NCBI GenBank assembly: GCA_019635315.1
Contig: JAHBZT010000003.1
Coordinates: 496,001-560,000 of the forward strand
Length of the DNA stretch: 64,000 nucleotides
Reading direction: 5' to 3'
DNA from: Rubrivivax sp.
GTDB taxonomy: Bacteria; Pseudomonadota; Gammaproteobacteria; Burkholderiales; Burkholderiaceae_C
Both the position numbers and the translations under genes were made by a program. The notes beneath the pieces were generated by a model. That model was not told where the DNA came from and did not search any database. It saw only the letters and a program-made list of their open reading frames with translations. Below, one piece after another: positions 9,661-20,372 of the stretch (positions are counted from its first letter, which is position 1; every line of letters starts with the position of its first letter).

Positions 9661-9825
9661 TCACTTGCGCCGGCCCAGCCACAGCGCGGCGGCGATCACC
9701 AGGCCCAGCGCGACGAAGCCCCAGGCGTCCGTGGCGTGCCAGTGCGGGCCCTCGGGGCCATGCCCCTCGTGCGCGGCAGCCAGTGCCGGCGCGAGGATGG
9801 CGAGGCCGATCCAGCGGCGTTTCAT
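9661..9825 (-). CDS. small His-rich single-pass membrane protein in the urease operon
   Basis: This 54-residue protein begins [20 protein letters not shown], a likely signal peptide cleaved before AHEGHG. A His-rich stretch ([12 protein letters not shown]) and one C-terminal membrane helix ending in GRRK follow. The mature part would thus be an approximately 35-residue anchored peptide with five histidines facing the periplasm. The ATG at 9825 is chosen over an earlier in-frame start because a GAGGAG site precedes it. It lies between ureA and ureB, both within 20 nt. I do not recognise a named family. A role in nickel handling is only suggested by the histidines and the location; HupE/UreJ is much longer. 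Confidence 0.7.
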   Translation of the reverse strand: MKRRWIGLAILAPALAAAHEGHGPEGPHWHATDAWGFVALGLVIAAALWLGRRK

Positions 9826-9844
9826 GGGTGCGCTCCTCGTCGCT

Positions 9845-10147
<303 letters not shown>

Positions 10148-10169
10148 GGTCGGGGGACAGAGCAGGATC

Positions 10170-10203
10170 GGTGCCCGGATGCTAATGCCGCCGTCCGGGC
10201 ACC
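10170..10203. promoter_or_regulatory. 10-bp perfect inverted repeat in the ureA/permease-kinase divergent promoter region
   Basis: GGTGCCCGGA at 10170-10179 and TCCGGGCACC at 10194-10203 are exact reverse complements separated by 14 nt. They sit in the roughly 96-nt gap between the divergent ureA and permease-kinase starts. The arms could be an operator for the neighbouring response regulator or another nitrogen regulator, or an RNA hairpin in one of the leaders. A possible -10 element (GCTAAT) lies in the spacer. Confidence 0.45.
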
Positions 10204-10243
10204 GCCCCGGGGCATGGCCCGCCACGTGCATGCGGGTCGACGG

Positions 10244-13200
10244 ATGGACGTCGCCGCCCACGGTCCCGACCCGCCCGTCCCGCGCGCCGAGCCGCAGCAG
10301 CGCGTCGTCAAGGTGCGCCGTGACTACAACGCCTGGGTCGCCAGCGAGACGCTGGAAGACTACGCGCTGCGCTTCACGCCGCGCTCGTTCCGCAAGTGGA
10401 GCGTCTGGCGCGTCGCGCACACCGCCTTCGCCGGCGCGGCGGCCTTCCTGGTGCTGGAGGCGCTGGGCGCGACGCTGCTGCTGCAGTTCGGCTTCGTCAA
10501 TGCGGCCTGGGCCATCGTCGCCACCGGGCTGATCATCTTCGCCGCTGGGCTGCCGATCAGCGTCTACGCCGCGCGCCACGGGCTGGACATGGACCTGCTG
10601 ACGCGCGGCGCCGGCTTCGGCTACATCGGCAGCACCGTCACCAGCCTGATCTACGCCAGCTTCACCTTCATCTTCTTCGCGCTCGAGGCGGCCATCATGG
10701 CCTACGCGCTGGAGCTGGCCTTCGACATCCCGCCGGCCTGGGGCTACCTGGTCTGCGCGCTCGTCGTCGTGCCGCTGGTCACGCACGGCGTCACCGCGAT
10801 CAGCCGGCTGCAGGCCTGGACGCTGCCGCTGTGGGGGGTGCTGACGGTGCTGCCCTTCGTCGTCGTCTTCCAGGCCCACCCGACGCTGGCCGCCGAGCTG
10901 GCCGCCTTCGGCGGCGTCGACGCCGAAGGGCGCAGCCTGCCCGCGCGCGGTTTCGAGCCGCTGGCCTTCGGCGCCGCGCTAACCGTCGGCATTGCGCTCA
11001 TCACGCAGATGGGCGAGCAGGTCGACTACCTGCGCTTCATGCCCGAGCGCACGCGCGCCAACCGTGGCCGCTGGTGGGCTGCGGTGCTGCTGGGCGGCCC
11101 CGGGTGGGTGCTGCCCGGGGTGCTGAAGATGTTCGGCGGCATGCTGCTGGCGCTGCTGGCGCTGAAGATGGCGGTGCCGGCCGAGCGCGCGGTCGACCCC
11201 AACCAGATGTACCTGGCGGCCTACGAGCTGGTCTTCAGCCACTACGGATGGGCCGTGGCGGCGACCGCGCTGCTGGTCGTCGTTTCGCAGCTCAAGATCA
11301 ACGTCACCAATGCCTATGCCGGCAGCCTGGCCTGGAGCAACTTCTTCGCGCGCGTCACGCACAGCCACCCGGGGCGCGTGGTCTGGGTCGTCTTCAACAT
11401 CCTGATCGCGCTGATGCTGATGGAGCTGGAGGTCTTCCAGGCCATCGCCGGCGTGCTGGGGCTGTACAGCAACATCGCCATCGGCTGGATCAGCGCGGTG
11501 GTCGCCGACCTCGTCGTCAACAAGCCGCTGGGGCTGAGCCCGACGGGCATCGAATTCCGCCGCGCGCGGCTGTTCGACATCAACCCGGTCGGCGTCGGCG
11601 CGATGCTTCTGGCCTCGGGCCTGGGCATCGCGGCGCACCTGGGCGCCTTCGGCGCCGCGGCCGAGGCCTTCTCGGCGGTCATCGCGATGGCGGTGGCCTT
11701 CGTCGCCGCGCCGCTGATCGCCTGGGCCACGAAGGGGCGCTACTACCTGGTGCCCGAGGTGACCGAGCCGCCCGAGCTGCAAGCGTGCGGCGCCGCCGAC
11801 GGCGCCGCCTACCTGGGCGCGCGGCTGCAGCGCCGCTGCACGATCTGCGAGCGCGACTACGAACCCGAGGACATGACCGGCTGCCCAGCCTACGGCGGCC
11901 CGATCTGCTCGCTGTGCTGCGCGCTGGACGCCCGCTGCCACGATCTGTGCAAGCCGCCCGATGCACGCGCGTCGTGGCAGCTGGCGGCGCTGCTGCAGCG
12001 CTGGACGCCGCGCCGCTGGTGGCCGCAGCTGGACACCGGGCTGGCGCGCTGGCTGGGGCTGATGGCACTCGTGGCGCCGGGGCTGGCCGGTCTGCTGGCG
12101 CTGCTCTACCAGGCCGAGCTGCGCCAGCTCGGCGACGCCGCGCCGGCACTGGCGCCGGCTCTGCGCGCCGCCTTCGTCAAGACCTGGTGCGCGCTGCTGC
12201 TGCTGGCCGCGCTGATCGCCTGGTGGCTGGTGCTGGCGCAGACCAGCCGCCGCGTCGCGCAGGAGGAGAGCAACCGCCAGACCGAAGCGCTGGTGCGCGA
12301 GATCGAGTCGCACCGCCGCACCGACGCCGAGCTGCAGCGCGCCCGGCTCGCCGCCGAGGCGGCGCGCGCCGCGGCCGACGCCGCCAACCAGGCCAAGACG
12401 CGCTACGTCTCGGCGATCAGCCACGAGCTGCGCACGCCGCTGAACAGCATCCTGGGCTATGCGCAGCTGCTCGACGAGGATCCGGCGACGCCGCCGCACC
12501 GCCGCGCCGCGGTCGGTGTCATCCGCCGCGGCGGCGAGCACCTGCTGGGCGTCATCGAGGGCACGCTGGACATCGCGCGCATCGAGGCCGGCCGCCTGGC
12601 GCTGGAGCCGCGGCCGGTGCGCCTGCGCGAGCTGCTGGCGCAGACGGCGCAGATGTTCGAGCTGCAGGCCGCCGCCAAGGGCCTGCGCTTCGTCGCCGAG
12701 TTGGCCGATGTGCCGGCGCTGGTGCGCGCCGACGAACGGCGGCTGACGCAGATCCTGATCAACGTGCTGGGCAATGCGGTCAAGTTCACCGCCCGCGGCG
12801 AGGTGCGCTTCAGCGCGCGCTGGGCGCGCGAGACGGCCTGGTTCGAGATCGCCGACAGCGGCCCGGGCATCGCGCCGGAGGAACTGGAGCGCGTCTTCGA
12901 GCCCTTCTCGCGCGGCGCCGCCGCGGCCGGCGCACCGGGCGGCACCGGCCTCGGCCTGACCATCGCGCGCATGCTGACCGCGCTGATGGGCGGCGAGATG
13001 ACGGTGACCAGCCGCACCGCGGCGCAGGCCGCCGCGGACGGCGGCGGCCCGGGCACCACCTTCCGTATCAAGCTCTTCCTGCCCGAGCTGGATGCCGCGC
13101 TGGCGCCCGCGACACCGCCGGCGCGCGGCGGTTATGCCGGGGAGCGCCGGCGCGTGCTGGTCGTCGACAACGAGGAGGTCGACCGCGGGCTGCTCGCCGA

Positions 13201-13786
13201 CCGCCTGCAGGCGCTGGGCTTCGAGGTGCTGCAGGCGGCCAGCGGCCATGCCGCGCTGGCGCTGCTGCACGAGATGACGGTCGACGCCATCCTGCTGGAC
13301 CTGGCGATGCCCGGCATCGACGGCTGGACCACGCTGCGACTGATGCGCGAACAGCAACTGAGCACGGGGCCGGTGGCCATCGTCTCGGCGAATGCCTTCG
13401 ACAAGGGGCTGGACAACGGCCTGGGCATCACGGCGGCCGACTTCGTGACCAAGCCGGTGCGCTTCGACGAACTGCTGGACTGGCTGGGCCGCCGGCTGGC
13501 GCTGCGCTGGCTGCCGGCCGCGGCGCGCAGCGCGCCGGCCCTGCCGGCGGCGACGGCGGCGGCGCTGCCCGGCTGTGCGCCGCCGCGCGAGCGCCTGCAG
13601 GCGCTGCGCGAGATGGTGGCGCTGGGCTATCCGCGCGGCGTGCAACGGCTGCTCGACGAGATCGAGACCGAGCACCCGGCCTGCCGTCCCTGGCTGGCGC
13701 CGCTGCGCGAACACGCGGCGTCCTTCCGCTTCGAGCGCCTGAACCTGCTGATCGACGATGCCCTGGCCGACCGTTCACCCGCCTGA
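10244..13786 (+). CDS. NCS1-type permease/hybrid sensor histidine kinase fusion
   Basis: This large multidomain protein has about 1180 residues. Residues about 20-510 form a purine-cytosine (CodB/NCS1) permease-like domain with around 12 membrane segments. Residues about 530-570 carry a Cys cluster (CTIC, CSLCC and further Cys) that could bind metal. Two more helices and a coiled coil follow. The kinase has its phosphorylated His near residue 727 ([18 protein letters not shown]), an N-box [10 protein letters not shown] and G-boxes DSGPGI and GGTGLGL. A receiver domain follows with Asp near 1019 (LLDLAMPG). It probably senses urea, a purine or a pyrimidine through the transporter-like domain and controls nearby ure/urt genes. 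Two ATGs are possible (10214 and 10244); neither has a clear ribosome-binding site. Confidence 0.85.
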   Translation: MDVAAHGPDPPVPRAEPQQRVVKVRRDYNAWVASETLEDYALRFTPRSFRKWSVWRVAHTAFAGAAAFLVLEALGATLLLQFGFVNAAWAIVATGLIIFAAGLPISVYAARHGLDMDLLTRGAGFGYIGSTVTSLIYASFTFIFFALEAAIMAYALELAFDIPPAWGYLVCALVVVPLVTHGVTAISRLQAWTLPLWGVLTVLPFVVVFQAHPTLAAELAAFGGVDAEGRSLPARGFEPLAFGAALTVGIALITQMGEQVDYLRFMPERTRANRGRWWAAVLLGGPGWVLPGVLKMFGGMLLALLALKMAVPAERAVDPNQMYLAAYELVFSHYGWAVAATALLVVVSQLKINVTNAYAGSLAWSNFFARVTHSHPGRVVWVVFNILIALMLMELEVFQAIAGVLGLYSNIAIGWISAVVADLVVNKPLGLSPTGIEFRRARLFDINPVGVGAMLLASGLGIAAHLGAFGAAAEAFSAVIAMAVAFVAAPLIAWATKGRYYLVPEVTEPPELQACGAADGAAYLGARLQRRCTICERDYEPEDMTGCPAYGGPICSLCCALDARCHDLCKPPDARASWQLAALLQRWTPRRWWPQLDTGLARWLGLMALVAPGLAGLLALLYQAELRQLGDAAPALAPALRAAFVKTWCALLLLAALIAWWLVLAQTSRRVAQEESNRQTEALVREIESHRRTDAELQRARLAAEAARAAADAANQAKTRYVSAISHELRTPLNSILGYAQLLDEDPATPPHRRAAVGVIRRGGEHLLGVIEGTLDIARIEAGRLALEPRPVRLRELLAQTAQMFELQAAAKGLRFVAELADVPALVRADERRLTQILINVLGNAVKFTARGEVRFSARWARETAWFEIADSGPGIAPEELERVFEPFSRGAAAAGAPGGTGLGLTIARMLTALMGGEMTVTSRTAAQAAADGGGPGTTFRIKLFLPELDAALAPATPPARGGYAGERRRVLVVDNEEVDRGLLADRLQALGFEVLQAASGHAALALLHEMTVDAILLDLAMPGIDGWTTLRLMREQQLSTGPVAIVSANAFDKGLDNGLGITAADFVTKPVRFDELLDWLGRRLALRWLPAAARSAPALPAATAAALPGCAPPRERLQALREMVALGYPRGVQRLLDEIETEHPACRPWLAPLREHAASFRFERLNLLIDDALADRSPA

Positions 13787-14741
13787 AGCCGCTGCCGACG
13801 AGCGCCCGGCGGTGCCCGCGCGCCACGCCGGCGTCGTGCTGATCGTCGACGACATGCCGGACAACCTCGCGATGCTGCACGACGCGCTGGACGCCGCCGG
13901 CTACGTGGTGCTGGTGGCCACCGACGGCGCCAGCGCGCTGCAGCGGGCCGCGCAGGCCGACCCCGACCTGGTGCTGCTGGACGCGGTGATGCCCGGGCTG
14001 GACGGCTTCGAGGTCGCGCGCCGGCTCAAGGCGGGACCGGAGACGGCGCACGTGCCCATCGTCTTCATGACCGGGCTCACCGATACCGAGCATGTGCTGG
14101 CCGCCTTCGCCGCCGGCGGCACCGACTACGTGACCAAGCCGATCCGCCCGCCCGAGGTGCTGGCACGCATCGCCGCGCACATGCTGCAGGCGCGCCAGGC
14201 GCGCCAGGCGCGCAATGCCCTGGACGCGCACGGCCATGCCACGCTGGCGCTGCGGCTGCAGGACGACGCGGCGCGCGTCGTCTGGCAGACGCCGCTGGCA
14301 CGGCGCTGGCTGCTCGGCTACTTCGACGACGGCGACCCCGGCGGCGCACGGGCACCCGCCGCGCTGGCGGCCTGGCTGGCGGACGCCGCACTGGGGCGCG
14401 AGGTGCGGCCGCTGACGCTGGCGCGCGGCGCCGGCCGGCTGGTCGTCACGCTGCAGGGCCGTACGGTCGACGACGACTGGCTGCTCGTGCTGCGCGAGGT
14501 CGACGACGCCGCCGCCGTGGAAGCCACGATGCAGGCGCTGAAGCTGACGCTGCGCGAGAGCGAGGTGCTCTACTGGGTGGTCAAGGGCAAGACCAACCGC
14601 GACATCGGCGACATCCTGGGCAGCAGCCCGGCCACCGTCAAGAAGCACCTGGAGCGCATCTACGAGAAGCTGGGCGTGGAAACGCGCACCGCCGCCGCAT
14701 CGGTGGCGATGCAGCGGGTGCGCGCGTTGAACCCGGGCTGA
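13758..14741 (+). CDS. LuxR-type response regulator paired with the permease-kinase
   Basis: This 327-residue regulator has an N-terminal receiver domain with the phosphorylated Asp near residue 75 (LLDAVMPGLDGF), the switch Thr in MTGLTD and the conserved Lys in VTKPI. A middle region of about 110 residues is not recognised. The C-terminal LuxR helix-turn-helix includes LTLRESEVLYWVVKGKTNRDIGDILGSSPATVKKHLERIYEKLGV. Its ATG lies 29 nt inside the end of the kinase gene, so the two are co-translated and form a two-component system. Likely targets are the flanking urease and urea-transporter operons; this is inferred from position. Confidence 0.88.
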   Translation: MPWPTVHPPEAAADERPAVPARHAGVVLIVDDMPDNLAMLHDALDAAGYVVLVATDGASALQRAAQADPDLVLLDAVMPGLDGFEVARRLKAGPETAHVPIVFMTGLTDTEHVLAAFAAGGTDYVTKPIRPPEVLARIAAHMLQARQARQARNALDAHGHATLALRLQDDAARVVWQTPLARRWLLGYFDDGDPGGARAPAALAAWLADAALGREVRPLTLARGAGRLVVTLQGRTVDDDWLLVLREVDDAAAVEATMQALKLTLRESEVLYWVVKGKTNRDIGDILGSSPATVKKHLERIYEKLGVETRTAAASVAMQRVRALNPG

Positions 14742-14753
14742 GCCCGGGCCGAA

Positions 14754-14784
14754 CCCGGCGCCGCGACGGGGCGCGGCGGCCGGG
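14754..14784. terminator. strong GC hairpin between convergent genes
   Basis: CCCGGCGCCGCG at 14754-14765 can pair with CGCGGCGGCCGGG at 14772-14784 around a six-base loop, with one bulge. It lies between the stops of the response regulator (plus) and the small secreted protein (minus), where a two-way terminator is expected. No U-run follows, so intrinsic termination is uncertain. Confidence 0.45.
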
Positions 14785-14802
14785 CGGCAACCCTTCAGCG
14801 GA

Positions 14803-15177
14803 TCACTTCTCGCCGCCGGCCTTGGCGCCGGCCTTGGTGGCCGCGGCGGCTTCCTTCTTGACCTCGGCGCGGGCCGTGGTGCTCTTCGGCGCGTCCGGGC
14901 GCTTGCAGGCGCCGGCGTCGGCCTTCTGCTCGGCGCTGCACTCGCCGCTGTCGGTCTGCCCCGACTTGTTGGCGGCGGCAGCCTGCTGCTGCAGCGCCTT
15001 GCGGTCGGCGGTGCCGGGGGCCGGCTTGCCGGCCTTGGTGACGCCTTCGTCGGCCTTCTGCGGCGCGGACATCTCGCCGCCGGCAGGCTGGGCAGGCGGG
15101 GCCTTCTGCGCCTGGGCGGCCAGGGTGGCCAGCAGGGTCAGGGCGGCGGCGGTCAGGAGAGAGCGAGCGGTCTTCAT
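14803..15177 (-). CDS. small secreted Ala/Lys-rich protein of unknown function
   Basis: This 124-residue protein starts with a clear signal peptide (MKTARSLLTAAALTLLATLAAQAQ, cleavage after AQA). The mature part is low in hydrophobic residues and rich in Ala, Lys, Gln and Gly. It has two cysteines (SGECSAEQKADAGACKRP) that could form a disulfide. It is probably a soluble periplasmic protein. I do not recognise the family; the Cys-spaced segment faintly recalls PsiF repeats but is too weak to name. It lies convergent to the response regulator and divergent from urtA. Confidence 0.65.
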   Translation of the reverse strand: MKTARSLLTAAALTLLATLAAQAQKAPPAQPAGGEMSAPQKADEGVTKAGKPAPGTADRKALQQQAAAANKSGQTDSGECSAEQKADAGACKRPDAPKSTTARAEVKKEAAAATKAGAKAGGEK

Positions 15178-15377
15178 GTCTGTTCCTCGAAACGGGACGT
15201 TGGTCTTCGGACCTTGCCCGGCGCGATGACTCGTCGCCGATCAGTCCTTCATACCCCACAGGGCAACGTTATTTGACGCCCGCCGCGACTTTTTGCGTTT
15301 GCGCTGGCTCAACCCGGCCGCGTCAACCCGGTCGCGCGCTGGCGCGTTACCGGCGTCCGCGTACGCCGGTCGGCGTA

Positions 15378-15393
15378 TTGGCCGGCCCGGTGC
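15378..15393 (+). promoter_or_regulatory. possible sigma-54 promoter of urtA
   Basis: TTGGC at 15378-15382 and GTGC at 15390-15393 give the GG-N10-GC spacing of a -24/-12 promoter, about 70 nt before the urtA start. Urea transporter genes are often NtrC and sigma-54 controlled, which makes this plausible. The -12 element is imperfect and the region is GC-rich, so chance occurrence is possible. Apart from this, I see no gene between 15178 and 15463. Confidence 0.3.
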
Positions 15394-15463
15394 GGCTGCC
15401 CAGACTCGGTCCCTGTCGATTCCCCGGTCCCACACCCCCACCGACCCGCCAGGAGGCCCGTCC

Positions 15464-16753
15464 ATGCACCCCACCCGCCGCCAGTTCCACCTCACCCTGG
15501 GCGCCGCCGCGCTCGCCGCATCGTCCCTGGGCCTGGGCAGCGCCCATGCCCAGGGCGCCGGGCCGATCAAGGTCGGCGTGCTGCACTCGCTGTCGGGCAC
15601 GATGGCGATCAGCGAGACGGTGCTCAAGGACACCGTGCTGATGGCCATCGAGGAGATCAACGCCAAGGGCGGCGTGATGGGCCGCAAGCTCGAGCCGGTG
15701 GTCGTCGACCCGGCCAGCAACTGGCCGCTGTTCGCCGAGCGCGCCAAGCAGCTGATCACGCAGGACAAGGTGGCGGTGGTCTTCGGCTGCTGGACCAGCG
15801 TGTCGCGCAAGAGCGTGCTGCCGGTGTTCGAGGAGACCAACTCGCTGCTGTTCTACCCGGTGCAGTACGAGGGCGAGGAACTCAGCAAGAACGTCTTCTA
15901 TACCGGCGCGGCGCCCAACCAGCAGGCCATCCCGGCGGTCGAGTACCTGATGAGCAAGGACGGCGGCGGCGCGAAGCGCTTCGTGCTGCTGGGCACCGAC
16001 TACGTCTATCCGCGCACGACGAACAAGATCCTGCGCGCCTTCCTCAACAGCAAGGGCATCGGCGACGCCGACATCCTGGAGGAGTACACGCCCTTCGGCC
16101 ACGCCGACTACCAGAGCATCATCGCCAAGATCAAGCGCTTCGCCAGCGAAGGCAAGAAGACGGCGGTCGTCAGCACCATCAACGGCGACAGCAACGTGCC
16201 GTTCTACAAGGAGCTGGGCAACCAGGGCCTGAAGGCCACCGACGTGCCGGTGGTCGCCTTCTCGGTCGGCGAGGAGGAACTGCGCGGCGTCGACACCAAG
16301 CCGCTGGTCGGCCACCTGGCGGCCTGGAACTACTTCATGAGCCTGAAGAACCCGTCCAACGACGAGTTCACGAAGAAGTGGGCGGCCTACGCGAAGGCGA
16401 AGAACATCCCCGGCCACAAGGACCGGCCGCTGACCAACGACCCGATGGAGGCCACCTACATCGGCATCCACATGTGGAAGCAGGCGGTCGAGAAGGCGAA
16501 GTCGACCGACACCGACAAGGTCATCGCCGCGATGGCCGGCCAGACCTTCAAGGCGCCGTCGGGCATCGTGTCCAGGATGGACGAGAAGAACCACCACCTG
16601 CACAAGAGCGTCTTCATCGGCGAGGTCAAGGCCGACGGCCAGTTCAACGTGGTCTGGAAGACGCCGGGCCCGGTGCGCGCCCAGCCCTGGAGCCCGTTCA
16701 TCCCCGAGAACAAGGGCAAGAAGGACGAGCCCGTCGTCACGGCGAAGAAGTGA
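15464..16753 (+). CDS. urtA: urea ABC transporter substrate-binding protein
   Basis: UrtA is the periplasmic urea-binding protein of the high-affinity UrtABCDE transporter. The 429-residue protein begins MHPTRRQFHLTLGAAALA, a twin-arginine type signal ending at AHAQ. IKVGVLHSLSGTMAISET follows, the start of the Leu/Ile/Val-binding-like fold. Further family segments include VFGCWTSVSRKSVLPVFEE and LFYPVQYEGEE. An AGGAGG site precedes the ATG at 15464. It is the first gene of the urt operon and lies near the urease genes that would hydrolyse the imported urea. Confidence 0.96.
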   Translation: MHPTRRQFHLTLGAAALAASSLGLGSAHAQGAGPIKVGVLHSLSGTMAISETVLKDTVLMAIEEINAKGGVMGRKLEPVVVDPASNWPLFAERAKQLITQDKVAVVFGCWTSVSRKSVLPVFEETNSLLFYPVQYEGEELSKNVFYTGAAPNQQAIPAVEYLMSKDGGGAKRFVLLGTDYVYPRTTNKILRAFLNSKGIGDADILEEYTPFGHADYQSIIAKIKRFASEGKKTAVVSTINGDSNVPFYKELGNQGLKATDVPVVAFSVGEEELRGVDTKPLVGHLAAWNYFMSLKNPSNDEFTKKWAAYAKAKNIPGHKDRPLTNDPMEATYIGIHMWKQAVEKAKSTDTDKVIAAMAGQTFKAPSGIVSRMDEKNHHLHKSVFIGEVKADGQFNVVWKTPGPVRAQPWSPFIPENKGKKDEPVVTAKK

Positions 16754-16802
16754 CGCGGCCGGTCCCGAGCCTCGTTCCCGCTGCCGAAGGCAAGACGCCC
16801 CG

Positions 16803-18392
16803 ATGCGCTGGCCGATGCGCTGGCTTGTGATCCTGGCCTGGCTGCTGTGCTGCAGCCAGGCCCGGGCGCTGACGCCCGAGCAGGCGGGGCGCATCGCCGA
16901 CGGCGACAGCGAGTCGCGCATCGCGGCGCTGAACGAGGCCGCGGCCAGCGGCGACGCCGCCCTCGGCCCCTTCATCGACGCGCTGCTGGACGGCAGCGTG
17001 CGGGTGGCCGGCGGGCGCGCCTACGTCGTGGCCGGCGAGTCTGCCGTCGAGGCCGTGGAGGCTGGAACGGGCCGCGCCGTGCCGCTGCCCGAGGGCGCCG
17101 AGGAGCCGCTGGTCAACAACCGCATGCGGCGCGAGCTGCAGGCCGCGCGCGCCGCGCTGTCGCTGTTCGCGCCCGAGCGCGCGGCCCGCGCGGCCGCCAT
17201 CGCGGCGCTGAAGGACGAGATCGACGAGTCGCGGCTGCCGCTGCTGGAGAAGGCCGCCGCCGCCGAGACCGATGCGGCGCTGCGCGGGCAGCTGGCGCTG
17301 CTGAAGGCCGGCGTGCTGATCGGCGCCGACGACCGCAACCGCCGGCTGGAGGCGGCCACGCTGCTGGGCGCCAGCGGCGAACCCGCGGTGCGCTCGCTGC
17401 TGCTGGAGCGCCAGCGCAGCGAGGCCGACGCCGACGTGAAGGCCGCGATCGCCGAATCGCTGAAGCGCGTCGAGTCGCGCCTGGCCTGGGGCGAACGCCT
17501 GGGCGTGCTGTTCACCGGCGCGTCGCTGGGTTCGATCCTGCTGCTGGTGGCGCTGGGCCTGGCCATCACCTACGGGCTGATGGGCGTCATCAACATGGCG
17601 CATGGCGAGCTGATGATGATCGGCGCCTACGCCACCTGGCTGGTGCAGAACCTGTTCCGCCAGCACCTGCCGGGCTGGTTCGACTGGTACGTGCTGGCCG
17701 CGATTCCCGCCGCCTTCCTGGTCTCCGCCGGCGTCGGCGCGCTGCTCGAGCGCAGCGTCATCCGCTGGCTCTACGGCCGGCCGCTGGAGACGCTGCTCGC
17801 CACCTGGGGCATCAGCCTGGTGCTGATGCAGGCCGTGCGCTCGACCTTCGGCGCGCAGAACGTGGCCGTCGAGAACCCGTCGTGGCTCTCGGGCGGCGTG
17901 CAGGTGCTGCCCAACCTGGTGCTGCCCTACAACCGCATCGGCATCCTCGTCTTCGCGGCGCTGGTGCTGGTGGGCATGGCGCTGCTGATCGGCCGCACGC
18001 GGCTGGGGCTGTTCGTGCGCGGCGTGACGCAGAACCGCGCGATGGCCTCGTGCATGGGCGTGCCGACCGCGCGCGTGGACACCTACGCCTTCGCGCTGGG
18101 TGCCGGCATCGCCGGCCTGGCCGGCTGCGCGCTGGCGCAGGTGGGCAACGTGGGGCCGGACCTCGGGCAGAGCTACATCGTCGACTCGTTCATGGTCGTC
18201 GTGCTCGGCGGCGTCGGCCAGCTCGCCGGCACCGTCTACGCGGCGCTGGGCCTGGGCGTGCTGAACAAGCTGCTGGAAGGCTGGGCCGGCGCGGTGCTGG
18301 CCAAGATCATGGTGCTGGTCTTCATCGTCGTCTTCATCCAGAAGCGGCCGCAGGGCCTGTTCGCGCTGAAGGGGCGCAGTGCCGAGGCATGA
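16803..18392 (+). CDS. urtB: urea ABC transporter permease UrtB
   Basis: UrtB is one of two membrane subunits of the urea transporter. The 529-residue protein is longer than ordinary LivH permeases. After a signal-like start (WLVILAWLLCCSQARA) it has a periplasmic, helical HEAT-like N-terminal region to about residue 230. The LivH-like permease follows (ITYGLMGVINMAHGELMMIGAYATW) with about eight helices. This architecture is diagnostic of UrtB. The gap after urtA is about 50 nt, and urtC follows immediately. Confidence 0.95.
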   Translation: MRWPMRWLVILAWLLCCSQARALTPEQAGRIADGDSESRIAALNEAAASGDAALGPFIDALLDGSVRVAGGRAYVVAGESAVEAVEAGTGRAVPLPEGAEEPLVNNRMRRELQAARAALSLFAPERAARAAAIAALKDEIDESRLPLLEKAAAAETDAALRGQLALLKAGVLIGADDRNRRLEAATLLGASGEPAVRSLLLERQRSEADADVKAAIAESLKRVESRLAWGERLGVLFTGASLGSILLLVALGLAITYGLMGVINMAHGELMMIGAYATWLVQNLFRQHLPGWFDWYVLAAIPAAFLVSAGVGALLERSVIRWLYGRPLETLLATWGISLVLMQAVRSTFGAQNVAVENPSWLSGGVQVLPNLVLPYNRIGILVFAALVLVGMALLIGRTRLGLFVRGVTQNRAMASCMGVPTARVDTYAFALGAGIAGLAGCALAQVGNVGPDLGQSYIVDSFMVVVLGGVGQLAGTVYAALGLGVLNKLLEGWAGAVLAKIMVLVFIVVFIQKRPQGLFALKGRSAEA

Positions 18393-18399
18393 CACGCGC

Positions 18400-19496
18400 A
18401 TGGACACGCGGCTGCTGAGCCCGGCCGGCTGGACGGCGGTCCTCGCGGCGCTGTTCGTCGCCGCCGTCGTGGTGCCGGTGCTGGCGCTGGCCGTGCCGCC
18501 GGGCAGCGCGCTGCACCTGCCGGAGTTCTACGTCAGCCTGACCGGCAAGATCCTGTGCTACGCGATCTGCGCGCTGGCGATGGACCTGATCTGGGGTCAT
18601 GCCGGCATCCTGAGCCTGGGCCACGGCCTGTTCTTCGCGCTCGGCGGCTATGCGCTGGGCATGTACCTGATGCGCCAGATCGGCCGCGACGGCCAGTACC
18701 GCATGGACATGCCGGACTTCATGGTCTTCCTGGACTGGAAGGCGTTTCCCTGGCACTGGGCGCTGTCGGACAGCTTCGTCGCGCAGGCGCTGCTGGTGCT
18801 GCTGGTGCCGGGGTTGCTGGCCTTCGTCTTCGGCTGGTTCGCCTTCCGCTCGCGCATCAAGGGCGTGTACTTCAGCATCATCACGCAGGCGCTGACCTAC
18901 GCGGCGATGCTGCTCTTCTTCCGCAACGAGACCGGCTTCGGCGGCAACAACGGCTTCACCGACTTCAAGCGCATCCTCGGCGTGCCGATCGCGACGCCGC
19001 AGATGCGCGTCGTGCTGTGCGTGCTGACGGCGCTGGTGCTGATCGGCTTTTTCGTGATGAGCCGCTGGATCGTCGCCAGCCGCTTCGGCCGCGTGCTGAT
19101 GGCCATCCGCGACGCCGAGACCCGCGTCATGTTCAGCGGCTACAACCCGGTGCACTACAAGCTGGCGATCTGGACGCTGTCGGCCGTGATGTGCGCGGTG
19201 GCCGGCGCGCTGTACGTGCCGCAGGTCGGCATCATCAACCCCAGCGAGATGAGCCCGGCGGCGTCGATCGAGATGGCGATCTGGGCCGCCGTCGGCGGCC
19301 GCGGCACGCTGGTCGGGCCCATCGTCGGCGCGGTCTTCGTCAACGGCGCCAAGAGCTGGTTCACCGTGACGTTTCCGGAGTACTGGCTGTACTTCCTCGG
19401 CACGCTGTTCATCGCGGTGACGCTGTTCCTGCCGCAGGGCCTGATGGGGCTGGCCCGCACCCTGGGGCAGCGCGTGCGCCGGCGGGACGGTCCGCG

Positions 19497-19500
<4 letters not shown>
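18400..19500 (+). CDS. urtC: urea ABC transporter permease UrtC
   Basis: UrtC is the second permease, related to LivM. The 366-residue protein has eight to ten helices and family segments such as DLIWGHAGILSLGHGLFFALGGYALGMYLM and GVYFSIITQALTYAAMLLFF. The ATG at 18400, a few nt past the urtB stop, is preferred over an upstream GTG that would overlap urtB. The stop overlaps the urtD start by 4 nt. Confidence 0.95.

Positions 19501-20361
<861 letters not shown>

Positions 20362-20372
<11 letters not shown>

Noticed and set aside
9661..9825. HupE/UreJ nickel permease
   Set aside because: Those proteins have about 200 residues and six helices; this has 54 residues and one anchor, sharing only a short AHEGHG-like stretch.
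14803..15177. Naming the small secreted protein PsiF
   Set aside because: Cys spacing and sequence match too weakly to assign the family.
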